In this document: positions 23,003 through 32,387 of the stretch, piece after piece
Layout of the letters: each line of letters opens with the position of its first letter
Position numbering within the stretch: position 1 is the first letter of the stretch
DNA from: HGM04593 sp045644465
GTDB lineage: Bacteria > Bacteroidota > Bacteroidia > Bacteroidales > Bacteroidaceae
Direction: 5' to 3'
DNA length: 39,731 bases
Assembly: GCA_045644465.1 (NCBI GenBank)
Contig: JAZRGV010000021.1
Location: 1-39,731 of the forward strand
The notes under the pieces: generated by a model
What the model saw: only the letters and a program-made list of their open reading frames with translations
Databases searched by the model: none
Told to the model about the DNA's origin: nothing
Program-made: the position numbers and the translations under genes

Positions 23003-24910
23003 ATGAAGAAGACGTTAGTTGATCTTTTTGAAGAATCGGTTAGGACATATCCTCAAAATACATTCCTATTGGAGAAAACCGACAAAAAAGAGGGATTTAA
23101 ACCTACTACTTATTTGCAGGTTAAGGAACTTGTTTATCGTTTAGGTGCCGGTTATCAGGCTCTTGGCGTAAAGAAAGGCGACAATATGGCTCTTTTGAGC
23201 GAGGGTTGCAACATGTGGGTTGTTGGAGAATTGGCAATGTTCTATGCCGGTGCAGTGAATGTACCGTTGTCAATCAAGCTTGAAGAGAGCAACGACTTGT
23301 TGTTCCGTCTTGTACATGGCGATGTAAAGTTTATTCTTGTATCGAACTATCAGCTTAAGAAGATACGTGCTATCAAGGAGAAACTTGTCGATGTAAAGAA
23401 AATCATAGTCTTTGGAGATGCCGGAGAACTTGAAGAGAAAGAAATTGCACTCGACGATGTTATGAAGATGGGCGACGAGTTTCTTGCTTCGCACTCAATG
23501 GAGGAGTTCCTTGCTGTGGGACAGTCGCTTCAGAACGATGATATTGCTACAATCACATATACCAGCGGTACAACAGCCGACCCCAAAGGTGTGGTTCTTA
23601 CTCATCGCAACTACACAGCAAACGTGGAGCAGGCATTGACACTTGTGCATATCGACCAAACATGGCGCACACTCATCATCTTGCCTCTCGACCACTGCTT
23701 TGCACACGTGGTAGGTTTCTATATAATGATGTCAAGGGGTGCTACTGCAGCAACCGTTCAGGTGGGTCGCACCGGTCTTGAGACACTGAAGAACATTCCT
23801 CTTAATATCAAAGAGGTTCGTCCTCATTTCATTTTGTCGGTGCCATCATTGGCCAAGACATTCAAGAAGAATATCGAAGGTGCTATCCGCGCCAAGGGTA
23901 AGGTAACAGAAACTCTCTTTAATTGGGGTGTCAGTGTACGTCAGAAATATTATGGCGATAGCAATCTCGATTCAAAAGGTATGCGTATATTCTTGAAGCC
24001 GCTCGTTGCGTTGTTCGACAAGCTTATCTTCTCAAAGGTACGCGAGAACTTTGGTGGAGAGCTTCGTTTCTTTGTCGGTGGCGGTGCTTTGCTCGACAAG
24101 GATTTGCAGCATTTCTATCTTGGTGTAGGTATGCCAATGTATCAGGGATATGGTTTGTCCGAGGCTACTCCTGTCATCTCTTCAAACGGTCCCGATTTAT
24201 ATCGTTTCGGTTCAAGCGGTAAGCTTGTTGAACCAATCGAACTTAAGATTTGTGATGCCGACGGCAAGGAGTTGCCGGTTGGCGAGCTTGGCGAAATTGT
24301 TGTAAAGGGCGAGAATGTTATGGCTGGTTATTGGAAGAATCCCGTTGCTACAGCCGAGACAGTACGCGACGGCTATCTCTACACAGGTGACCTTGGATAT
24401 ATGTCAGAGGAGGGATTGCTCTATGTGAAAGGACGCTTCAAGAGTCTGCTTATCTCTAGCGATGGCGAGAAATATAGCCCCGAGGGCATAGAAGAGGCAT
24501 TTGTAAGCCTTTGCCCAACAATAGACCAGGTAATCCTTTATAACAACCAGTCGCCCTACACAACAGCGCTTATCGTTCCTAACAAAGACAACATAAAACG
24601 TGTTCTTGCCGAGAAAGGTCTTGACCTCTCAACCGAAGAGGGATGTAAGGCTGCATGCGACCTTGTAAAGGCCGATGTTGACAAGTTTAAAAAGGGTGGT
24701 GAGCATGCCGGAATGTTCCCCGAGCGTTGGTTGCCAAGTTGCTTTGCTGTGTTGCCCGAGGCGTTCACCGAGCAGAACGGAATGATGAACAGCACCATGA
24801 AGGTTGTTCGTGGCAAGGTTGAGAAGTTCTATAAGGAACGCATCGACATCCTATACACAGCCGAAGGTAAACAACTATATGAACAACATAATGTTGATGC
24901 ATTCAAATAA
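23003..24910 (+). CDS. Long-chain fatty acid-CoA ligase (AMP-dependent synthetase)
   Basis: A 635-residue ANL-superfamily enzyme that activates fatty acids to acyl-AMP and then acyl-CoA. The ATP-binding A3 motif is ITYTSGTTADPKGVVLTHRNY (around residue 190), A5 is YQGYGLSEATPVIS, A7 is YLYTGDLGYMSEEG and A8 is VKGRFKSLLISSDGEKYSPEGIEE, all intact. The A8 DGEKYSPEGIE version is typical of the long-chain acyl-CoA synthetase group in Bacteroidota. It is monocistronic with a strong terminator. In an anaerobe it may recycle or take up fatty acids for phospholipids rather than feed beta-oxidation; this is inferred. Confidence 0.92.
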   Translation: MKKTLVDLFEESVRTYPQNTFLLEKTDKKEGFKPTTYLQVKELVYRLGAGYQALGVKKGDNMALLSEGCNMWVVGELAMFYAGAVNVPLSIKLEESNDLLFRLVHGDVKFILVSNYQLKKIRAIKEKLVDVKKIIVFGDAGELEEKEIALDDVMKMGDEFLASHSMEEFLAVGQSLQNDDIATITYTSGTTADPKGVVLTHRNYTANVEQALTLVHIDQTWRTLIILPLDHCFAHVVGFYIMMSRGATAATVQVGRTGLETLKNIPLNIKEVRPHFILSVPSLAKTFKKNIEGAIRAKGKVTETLFNWGVSVRQKYYGDSNLDSKGMRIFLKPLVALFDKLIFSKVRENFGGELRFFVGGGALLDKDLQHFYLGVGMPMYQGYGLSEATPVISSNGPDLYRFGSSGKLVEPIELKICDADGKELPVGELGEIVVKGENVMAGYWKNPVATAETVRDGYLYTGDLGYMSEEGLLYVKGRFKSLLISSDGEKYSPEGIEEAFVSLCPTIDQVILYNNQSPYTTALIVPNKDNIKRVLAEKGLDLSTEEGCKAACDLVKADVDKFKKGGEHAGMFPERWLPSCFAVLPEAFTEQNGMMNSTMKVVRGKVEKFYKERIDILYTAEGKQLYEQHNVDAFK

Positions 24911-24950
24911 AGATATCGGGGAGCTGCAATTGCAACTCCCCGATATCTTT
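24909..24950. terminator. Bidirectional terminator between acyl-CoA synthetase and GH89 gene
   Basis: A long hairpin with 15-bp outer arms (core GATATCGGGGAG), one mismatch and a TGCAATTGCA centre, between two convergent stop codons. It overlaps the stop codon of the plus-strand gene and is followed by ATTTATTATTTT on the plus strand. Confidence 0.88.
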
Positions 24951-24974
24951 ATTTATTATTTTACAACTCTCTTT

Positions 24975-27900
24975 TTACTTAACAAAAACCTTCTTGTTAT
25001 TTATGATATATAATCCTGGTTGGGTTACTTCTGTAACTCTGCGGCCCTGCAAGTCATAAATAACAGTTGCATCGTTCTCCTCTTCAATATCTTCGATAAA
25101 GTTTGTTGTCTCCTTACCAAAGGTGAATCTCATAAATGACGACATAGATGCTGCTGCGCTTTCTTCAACCTTGAGGTACACCTTGTTTGCGTTATTGAGG
25201 AAGTGTGTTGTTCCTGCATTTCCATCAGCATCCTTGTTCAGCAGAGTCAGGTACATACCAATACTGCCTTTTACTACAGAAAGAACATAGTATCGATAAC
25301 CCTCTTCCTTTTCTATATATGTATCGTACAGTGTTCCTAGGAACTCGAATCCGTTGCTATTGTTTACAGCAGTGCCCGCTTCATCGGTGTAATGGAATAT
25401 GAATGTTCCGGGGTTGCCTTCCACAATTACGGGTGTGTTGGCGGGGATTATACCATCGCTTATCTCATCCATTCTTAACCATCCGGGTATAACCTCTTTT
25501 GAGGTATATGCCTTAATACCAAAAGGTATTTCCACAGGGTAGTTCAAGCACAAAGTTGAATAACCTGCGGCACCAATTGTCAATGCGTGGTAAACCTCTG
25601 CAGCTTCTGTTATCTCGTCAATGCTCCATAACGATGCATTGCCTGTAGCTTCAGATATTACACCATAATTCAATTGTGCATGCATAGGAGCTTTGTCACC
25701 AATAGTCAGTGTTACCTGCCCGTCGGCATATCCGTCAACTCTCACAATAGCCGCCTCGCTTTCATTGCCCATGTGAGTGCCGTCAAACGATGTGATGTAC
25801 AATCCGGTATGCAGGTTCTTTATCTTGTATTCATTATGAATATTGGTTTTTTCGAACTGGAATATGGCAAGCGGGCGTGGAGTAATGTTCATACTTTCGC
25901 AGTACAGCAAGTTCTTATGGTTGAAGTTTTTTGTCAAGCCGTTTCCGGAGTGACTTGTTGTGCTGTAGAGTGTATGCAGGAATTGACCTTTGCAATAATC
26001 CTCTTCCGATACCGACATAATATGATATAGTTTGTAGGGGTCGGCATCGTTGTATTTCAAGTTTTCTGCTGCTTTGTGAAGAGCCTCATGTGCCTCGTAG
26101 CATTTTTGGCTATCAACGGTGTCACTAAGCTCTATAATGGCTGCGGCTGCAGCATAAGCCTCACGATAAGCCTTGCCGCCCTTGTAAAGACCTACGCTTG
26201 TTCCTTCGAAAACAGTGTTTCCGTCGGGGTGCATATCCTTATGGTCTTTCAGCTGATAGTAGCGTGGGTTATCGTTGCCGAATTCTGCCTTGACAAAATT
26301 GAACAACGAACCATCGCTGTAGCCGGATTCACTCTTGAAGCCAAGACTTTCAGTGTAATCTGAATAGTCGTTCAGATATGTACCATTTGTCTTGATATTG
26401 TAATATTTTGTAGAATTTTCCTCTGTTACAAATGGAATAGACCAATATTTATATGCATAATTAGCATCATCCACTTTGGCTGTGGTTACTTTGTCGCTGC
26501 CATCACTTGTATCGTTAGAGCATAAAACCTCTTCATCGGTATTGTATGGGTAAATGGCAATTCCATCGGCAAAGCTCTTGAAATAAAATGCCTGGAATGT
26601 GTTATTCTCTTTTTGTGGTACAATACTCAATTTATGTGTTGCTATATCCAAATCATGTGATAAATGGTTTATCGCAATTACATTGCCTGTTCTTTTGTGC
26701 TGAATGTTGTACAGTACAGGATTCTCATTGTCTAATGTCAGCTCGAAGGGGAGTGCGCCCTCTACAAGCGCAAGCAATTCATCATATTTTATCTGAAGAG
26801 CATTTGTTGCTCCTTGAATTTCGCTTACGTCTATACTGTTGGCATATACATCCTTGGCAGAGAATGTCTCATCGAAACATCCAAGCATGAACTCATCTGT
26901 TATGACATTCTTGAATATATCAAATACTTCAACACTTGCGCCATTTTGGGTTATGAAGAACAACTCAAATTCTCCCATATGCCAGAATTGGTCATCCGAT
27001 TTAATATAGAAACGTATATAGTTATACCAATTTGGGTTGTCAATAATTCCCGATGTATATGATGTGTTTGCTTTTTGTGGCAACTCGTACGCAGTGTCTA
27101 AGGTTGTTGGGAATTTTTCACCTTCTGGGCTCAATTCCCAATAGCCTATTGCATCTATTCTATCGGGGAAGCCATTGTCACAACCTGAACGTGTGTGGTA
27201 AGTGTATTGCAATTTAGTAGAAGGTAAAGCGTGTCCAATGTAAACTTCGATATAATTATCAGAGTTCGAGCTGGCCTGGAAATAGTTTTCATCATCACCT
27301 TTTATTCCATCGTACAAATGTTCAATGTTGCCGTCTGTTACAGTGGCATTTGTCCATATATGACATGTCGTAGTTCCCCAGCCAGGTATTACATCTGTTG
27401 TCTGCAACTCAATCTTCTCTCTAGCTTCGCCTCCTGCGTTGGAGTATGTTGCCACCTGTGCACTAAGTGTTTCCATTTTCTTGATGATTTCACGAAGTGC
27501 ACGACGGTCGATACCTACTCCCTTTGCTGCCGGGATAGATAACGCTTCTACATCACCAATTTTGTGCAAACACCCATCTATCGATTCGTATGTCGAATTT
27601 TCTTCGTCAACATATATTGCTTCAAGGTTAATACATCCTCGGAACGGGTCGGGAAGCTCTTTTCTTTCAATGTTGATTTTGGGAATGTCCACGCCTATGG
27701 CAAGGTCGGTACAAATAGTCTTTATGATGTCAAAGTTGACATTGTCGAACTCCATAGGAACTTCATTCCATTTATTAGTGTCATCAATTCTTTTATAACT
27801 TATAGCCCTCTCTCCATTGGCTTTCTCTACATAAATTTCCAAATGATTCTGGTTTTCATTGATATAATTGTATTCAAAGAAAACCTTGAACGAACTCTCT

Positions 27901-30900
27901 TTGTAAACATCATCGAAACGCCAATTGTCACCGGCTTGATCGTTCAGTTTTACAATCAATGCATCACGCATTTCAATATCCCAGTCATTTATCGAATTTT
28001 CCGGACATTGTAGGTATAATTGGAAACCACCGTTGTATACAGTGTCAGAAGGGTTTTCTCCCGAAGCTGCCAAACATGTTCCCCAACTGGTAAGAATTTG
28101 TTTGTTGACTACATCCATCTCCAGTATCCACGATTCATCGGGATACAAATCGGGAATGTCAAGAATTAGAGTGTCACCAACTGACGATGTTCCGGAGCCG
28201 CTCAATGACATGTCAAGTACGCTTAGGCTGCAGGCCGATTTAATTGTCTTTGGCAGTGTTATAGAGGTCAACTCCTTGTTGTTGTTGAACAGGTCGTTGT
28301 CGAAGCCGACAATGTTACACTCTTCGCCCTGCACCATTACAGTTTCGGGAATTACGAGGTCGCTGTTTCCACTTTGTAAAACTTTTGATAGGATTACCTC
28401 GTTTTCGCCATTCTCACCCGGTACGGTACGGAATGTTATGTGCCAACCGTCAATGACAAGTATTCTGCGTATTCTTGCGGTGTATATTGCGTCCTCGTGA
28501 GCATACATCTCCTGTATCGGTTTGTTACTCAAAAGACGGTTGTACTGGTCGTACCATCCAAGGAACTCTGCACCTTCGTCCAGAATAGCCTCAATGGTGA
28601 ACTTCGTTCCTTTTGGAATATCAAGTTCTTGTCTGTTTAATGTTGAAGGTGTATCGTTGTTGTATATTCTTACACTTCCCCAATCTTTGTTATTGCTCAA
28701 AACTTTTATGTGCGAGCCATAGTCGGCATAGTCGGTCAGGTTTATTACAATGTCATAGACAGGGCAGGTGGCTTCAGCCTCAGGTGTAATATCTTCGGGG
28801 TTGTTGTTTATGTCATCGAAACGCAGACGCAGATGGGTTATGCCGCGTACGTGAGTGTAGGGCATCAGCACATTGATTTTTCCTGAGCAAACATCAGGGT
28901 TTTCCTCTCCGGGAGTACCAACGGTCTGTATAAATTCATTAGGATCGTCGAAATCTCCATCTTTGTTAAGGTCGATATATGCGCGCATGTAGCAGCTCTT
29001 CAGTCCCTCTCCACCGTTCCAAGCTATGTCAAAGCTTGCACACTGCGACACATCAATGATGTCGGTAATGGTTGTCAGAGGTTCTGTTGGTGCTTCTGCT
29101 GTTTCGTAAATAGTCTCTGGTTCGCGTTCTCTGAAGGCAAATGTGAGTTTGCGAATAAACTTGTCATCATCTGCAATGTCGTCACCCAATGTACCGCCTA
29201 CATTGTTCCACTTGTCTTCAACAAAGTGAGCTACGAAACTTTTTGGTGCCTTATCGTAGTAAGTATATGGGTTATCGGTGCTTATGCATATGGTATCACC
29301 ATCAAGCGACCAGTGGCTGAAGTTGTATCCCTCGTTAGCTGTGGCAATCAATTTTACAGCTTCGGTGCTTGAGATTGAAAGCAAGTTGGTACCTTCAATG
29401 GCAACGCTACCTTTCTCGTTGTGGTGTGTTGCAACGGTAACTGTGCGCTCGTCTGTTATATTCTCGTTTATTACTACGCTGAATGTGAGTATTGTAGCAT
29501 CACGGAACTTTACAACGGCTTTTGTCTTGCCAATCTCTGCGTCGGCAGGTATTGCAAAGCTGTTGCCTGTTATTGTCATTATTTCGTTGCCAGATGATAC
29601 ACCGTCGTTGTTGAGGTCAATCCAAAGCGTCTCAAGAAGAACGCTCTTTCCAATCTCGAACGGCAGGGTAGCAGTCTCTCCTCTGTTGTATTCTACCACA
29701 ACACCGCTGTTTGAGGCATCGCGTGTTGTACCCATAGGGAACAGGAAAGTCTGTCCATTGCTCTTCAGGCGTCCGAAATACTTTCCGAACACACTTGCTG
29801 CCTTGTCGCCGGCCGGCATATCGGAAGGTTTCTGCAAGGTACTGTAGTTATATGTTGTAAAGTTTGTTGTCCAAGGATATTCAATATCTGTACAGAAATA
29901 GAGGTCGGGGATATTGTTTCCTCGTTTCTGAAAGAAGTAGCTCCAACGTCGGTAATAGTAGTCCTTAATCAATCCCGACCAACTACGGCTTGAATAGTCG
30001 TGAAGACCATTGCGTTCGCTACCCCATACGGTAACAATGGTACGGGCATTCCACTCGAGCCAGTTGCGGTCGTTATCTGTTGTACCTTCAACCTCGTCGG
30101 CTATGCTTCTTGCAAGGCTTGTCCAACGCGACAGGTTGAACTGCTCGCAATACGAGAGCATGTTGTCAAGGTCAAGCATCAGCTGCAGATAGAGTTCGTA
30201 CAAACGTCTGTATTCGGCGGTATTACCGGCCAAGCGTGCATCATTAATGAGAGGAAGCAATTCGGCTGCATAATCTACAAGTGCCTGGCGTACAACGTCG
30301 ATAAGGTCGTGATTGTAATTCTCTGTACCTACATTTGACGTTATCTCCTGTTTTACAGAAATGAGTTTGTCTGCAGCGGTGAGGATGTCGTAGGTGTCCC
30401 AAAATATCTTTGATGTTCCCCAGGTCGATACGTTGTCAACCTCCCAGGTTGGGCAAGCAAGGATAACTGCTTCCGACGCTCCACGTTGTTCTGAATTCTC
30501 AGGGCAGTTCCAAACTGAATTTTTGAGGTCCTGCAGAGCAGAGACGGCTGTAGCATTGTTTGTTCCGTAACGTGCATGTGCATAATCCTCAAGCCACTTG
30601 TCGGCTGTGGGGCGGTTGGCCGGGTCCATCCAGGGTAGTTCAAACAACATCTCATAAAGTATGGTGTTGTTTTCTATGCCTTCGGGAGTTGCGCCTATAC
30701 CCTGTATGTTGTTGCCTTTGCCCAGAGCCTCAAAGTAACTGTTCATAGTGCTTTCCAAGCGTCCGAACATACCATTGTGTCCGCCGCTGTTATTCAGCAT
30801 ACAATATATGTATGGTCTACCATTGAAGTAGTTTGTATCCCATTTTGCATATTTCGAAGCCTCGGCGTTGAGGTCAAGAGCTACAAAGCGGTCGCCATAA

Positions 30901-32072
30901 TTTTCAGCCATCACACTGAATGCTTCGCTCTGTGGCATCTCGTTCCAATATTGTATAAACCATTTGGCATTTTCATCAACTTTGTACGATGTTTTTGTGT
31001 TTGTTTCAACAGCGTTGTGGTAACTGTCGAGCGCAGACATTATATTCGGGTAGCACTCCTGGTTTGTTATACCGCTTGGCAATGCTCCATCGTAGAATGG
31101 CGTAATGTTATACAACTCCGAAACACCCATCACCTTTTCGAGTTCTTCATAGTACACCTCGGCGCAGGTATTGTAGCTTGTAGAACCGGGCTTTAGAATG
31201 TTCGGGCGCTCGTATCCGCCTTTTGCCCATTTACCGTTGTCGAGAATGTCGCCGGCGGTAATGTAACTCTCAAGGTATGTCAGTTCGTTGGGTATCTGTC
31301 CGCTGAAGCCGGGAATAACAGGTTGCATTCCAAGCTCGCGCATACGTGTCAGCATTTTCTTTGAGAGTTGCTCCTGACATTCGTACCACCAGTCAGGATT
31401 GCCGTTCATATATGTTCCGTTGACGTTTATGTGGCTACCTAAGCCCTCGAGGCAACTTGTGGCGAAGAATGAAAGGTATCCGGGGCCTGCGATGTAATTT
31501 TTGATTATCTCTTCGCTAACGCCAAGCTCGCGCAAGAAGTTGCGTGTCACAACTTCGTATCCCACAAGGTTCAATGGAGCATTGATTCCGTGTAGCGCCA
31601 TCCAGTCAATCTCCTTCTGCCAACGCTCCCATGTCCAGAAGGCAGTAGAATAGGAGAATGCCGCTGCGTCGAAGTTGTAGCGGTATGTTGTGTTACAAAT
31701 GTGCTTTTCCTCGCTTGTTGGAACAGGTAAGTTTACCGCAGAAAGGTCGGTCGTCAGGTTGTTCCAAGTTAGGTTTATATGTGCATAGTGGTTCAAGTAC
31801 CAGTTGATACCTGTTGCCACCGAAAGCTGTGTGTTACCCTTTATGCAGGGCTTGCCGTCTTGCGATGTGATGATGAAAACATCCTTGCCGTGTTGGTCGT
31901 CAAGTGTTTCGTCAATGATGATGACAAATCTGTCTGCTGCACCGTTGCCACCAATACGATTTAAAAGACTTGTGATAGCTTGTTCCGGTGAAGCCACAGG
32001 AGCTTGTGCCTGTGCTGTAAATGTTGTTAATAAAACTATAACAACAAACAGAAATGTTGCAATGCGCTTCAT
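24975..32072 (-). CDS. Giant secreted GH89-like protein with diverged active site
   Basis: A 2,365-residue protein; the ATG at 32072 starts a signal peptide (MKRIATFLFVVIVLLTTFTA, cleavage after AQA). Residues about 30-770 are a GH89 alpha-N-acetylglucosaminidase core (NAGLU N-terminal, barrel and C-terminal domains). The nucleophile region GATPEGIENN keeps Glu464, but the acid/base motif reads TPFYDG, putting Asp328 where the edge paralogue and other GH89 enzymes have Glu; LDLNAE and MLNNSGG also depart from LDLFAD/E and MLHNFGG. Then come a GEVED-like part (~780-880), an InlB-type repeat (~885-965), a GEVED domain (~985-1115), another InlB-type unit, BspA-like repeat pieces (~1244-1275 and 1474-1515), a discoidin-like region (~1577-1705), beta-trefoil-like modules (~1777-1935 onward) and a T9SS-like sorting end (VIYDLQGRRV...NNKKVFVK). 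Domain borders beyond GH89 are estimates. Confidence 0.88.
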   Translation of the reverse strand: MKRIATFLFVVIVLLTTFTAQAQAPVASPEQAITSLLNRIGGNGAADRFVIIIDETLDDQHGKDVFIITSQDGKPCIKGNTQLSVATGINWYLNHYAHINLTWNNLTTDLSAVNLPVPTSEEKHICNTTYRYNFDAAAFSYSTAFWTWERWQKEIDWMALHGINAPLNLVGYEVVTRNFLRELGVSEEIIKNYIAGPGYLSFFATSCLEGLGSHINVNGTYMNGNPDWWYECQEQLSKKMLTRMRELGMQPVIPGFSGQIPNELTYLESYITAGDILDNGKWAKGGYERPNILKPGSTSYNTCAEVYYEELEKVMGVSELYNITPFYDGALPSGITNQECYPNIMSALDSYHNAVETNTKTSYKVDENAKWFIQYWNEMPQSEAFSVMAENYGDRFVALDLNAEASKYAKWDTNYFNGRPYIYCMLNNSGGHNGMFGRLESTMNSYFEALGKGNNIQGIGATPEGIENNTILYEMLFELPWMDPANRPTADKWLEDYAHARYGTNNATAVSALQDLKNSVWNCPENSEQRGASEAVILACPTWEVDNVSTWGTSKIFWDTYDILTAADKLISVKQEITSNVGTENYNHDLIDVVRQALVDYAAELLPLINDARLAGNTAEYRRLYELYLQLMLDLDNMLSYCEQFNLSRWTSLARSIADEVEGTTDNDRNWLEWNARTIVTVWGSERNGLHDYSSRSWSGLIKDYYYRRWSYFFQKRGNNIPDLYFCTDIEYPWTTNFTTYNYSTLQKPSDMPAGDKAASVFGKYFGRLKSNGQTFLFPMGTTRDASNSGVVVEYNRGETATLPFEIGKSVLLETLWIDLNNDGVSSGNEIMTITGNSFAIPADAEIGKTKAVVKFRDATILTFSVVINENITDERTVTVATHHNEKGSVAIEGTNLLSISSTEAVKLIATANEGYNFSHWSLDGDTICISTDNPYTYYDKAPKSFVAHFVEDKWNNVGGTLGDDIADDDKFIRKLTFAFREREPETIYETAEAPTEPLTTITDIIDVSQCASFDIAWNGGEGLKSCYMRAYIDLNKDGDFDDPNEFIQTVGTPGEENPDVCSGKINVLMPYTHVRGITHLRLRFDDINNNPEDITPEAEATCPVYDIVINLTDYADYGSHIKVLSNNKDWGSVRIYNNDTPSTLNRQELDIPKGTKFTIEAILDEGAEFLGWYDQYNRLLSNKPIQEMYAHEDAIYTARIRRILVIDGWHITFRTVPGENGENEVILSKVLQSGNSDLVIPETVMVQGEECNIVGFDNDLFNNNKELTSITLPKTIKSACSLSVLDMSLSGSGTSSVGDTLILDIPDLYPDESWILEMDVVNKQILTSWGTCLAASGENPSDTVYNGGFQLYLQCPENSINDWDIEMRDALIVKLNDQAGDNWRFDDVYKESSFKVFFEYNYINENQNHLEIYVEKANGERAISYKRIDDTNKWNEVPMEFDNVNFDIIKTICTDLAIGVDIPKINIERKELPDPFRGCINLEAIYVDEENSTYESIDGCLHKIGDVEALSIPAAKGVGIDRRALREIIKKMETLSAQVATYSNAGGEAREKIELQTTDVIPGWGTTTCHIWTNATVTDGNIEHLYDGIKGDDENYFQASSNSDNYIEVYIGHALPSTKLQYTYHTRSGCDNGFPDRIDAIGYWELSPEGEKFPTTLDTAYELPQKANTSYTSGIIDNPNWYNYIRFYIKSDDQFWHMGEFELFFITQNGASVEVFDIFKNVITDEFMLGCFDETFSAKDVYANSIDVSEIQGATNALQIKYDELLALVEGALPFELTLDNENPVLYNIQHKRTGNVIAINHLSHDLDIATHKLSIVPQKENNTFQAFYFKSFADGIAIYPYNTDEEVLCSNDTSDGSDKVTTAKVDDANYAYKYWSIPFVTEENSTKYYNIKTNGTYLNDYSDYTESLGFKSESGYSDGSLFNFVKAEFGNDNPRYYQLKDHKDMHPDGNTVFEGTSVGLYKGGKAYREAYAAAAAIIELSDTVDSQKCYEAHEALHKAAENLKYNDADPYKLYHIMSVSEEDYCKGQFLHTLYSTTSHSGNGLTKNFNHKNLLYCESMNITPRPLAIFQFEKTNIHNEYKIKNLHTGLYITSFDGTHMGNESEAAIVRVDGYADGQVTLTIGDKAPMHAQLNYGVISEATGNASLWSIDEITEAAEVYHALTIGAAGYSTLCLNYPVEIPFGIKAYTSKEVIPGWLRMDEISDGIIPANTPVIVEGNPGTFIFHYTDEAGTAVNNSNGFEFLGTLYDTYIEKEEGYRYYVLSVVKGSIGMYLTLLNKDADGNAGTTHFLNNANKVYLKVEESAAASMSSFMRFTFGKETTNFIEDIEEENDATVIYDLQGRRVTEVTQPGLYIINNKKVFVK
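31788..31823 (-). repeat. 36-bp direct repeat in the GH89 paralogues, copy 1
   Basis: Identical over 36 bases to 39624-39659 in the tandem paralogue, in the same orientation about 7.8 kb away. Surrounding sequence is also very similar (for example ATCCAGTCAATCTCCT near 31606 and 39436). This could support recombination between the two genes. Confidence 0.8.
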
Positions 32073-32109
32073 GGTATTATGTCGTAAATTGTTTATATTC
32101 AATGCTTTA

Positions 32110-32117
32110 CCCCCCCC
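32110..32117 (-). repeat. G8 homopolymer in the GH89 leader
   Basis: Eight consecutive C on the plus strand (G on the coding strand) lie 38-45 bases before the start codon and about 30 bases after the predicted transcription start. It is the longest G/C homopolymer I noticed in this A/T-rich window, and such tracts are prone to slippage. Confidence 0.75.
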
Positions 32118-32155
32118 GTTTGATTCCTCTGTAGAATCTCTTTCTAAAAAGTCTG

Positions 32156-32163
32156 CAAAGGTA
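32156..32163 (-). promoter_or_regulatory. Predicted -7 box for the inner GH89 gene
   Basis: The minus strand reads TACCTTTG, an exact TAnnTTTG match, 84 bases before the start codon. No TTG at the ideal upstream distance is present. Confidence 0.5.
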
Positions 32164-32303
32164 CAAAAAAATGCTCAAATTACTGTTGTTTTTATTATGG
32201 ATTATAGATTAAAATGTGTGGAAAATAGAAAATACGTAGTATAAAATAGGGTGGTGTGGTTTTCTCTATAGACTTGCTGTCTTTTTTTTAGCAACCTATT
32301 AAT

Positions 32304-32344
32304 ATAATATCGGTGGAATTTCATTGAAATTCCACCGATATTAT
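32304..32344 (-). terminator. Terminator of the edge GH89 gene
   Basis: A perfect 20-bp inverted repeat (core CGGTGGAATTTCA) around a single central base, 43 bases past the stop codon of the minus-strand GH89 gene. The A/T-rich outer stem and the following TAATATTAAT act as the tail; there is no strong T-tract. Confidence 0.75.
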
Positions 32345-32387
32345 TACTTAGTTTTTGTTATACTAATACTTATGCTTGGTACTTAAC

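Larger units (their letters stand above)
32073..32303 (-). other. Leader and upstream region of the inner GH89 gene
   Basis: No gene is supported in this spacer between the tandem GH89 genes, which continues to 32387. It holds the predicted -7 box (32156-32163), a leader of about 77 bases with a G8 run on the minus strand (32110-32117), and beyond 32304 the terminator of the upstream GH89 gene. Separate promoter and terminator imply the two giants are transcribed independently. Confidence 0.6.

Noticed and set aside
32073..32102. TTG start ten codons upstream for the inner GH89 gene
   Set aside because: The ATG at 32072 begins a standard signal peptide (KRIATFLFVV); the extension would place ten polar residues before it.
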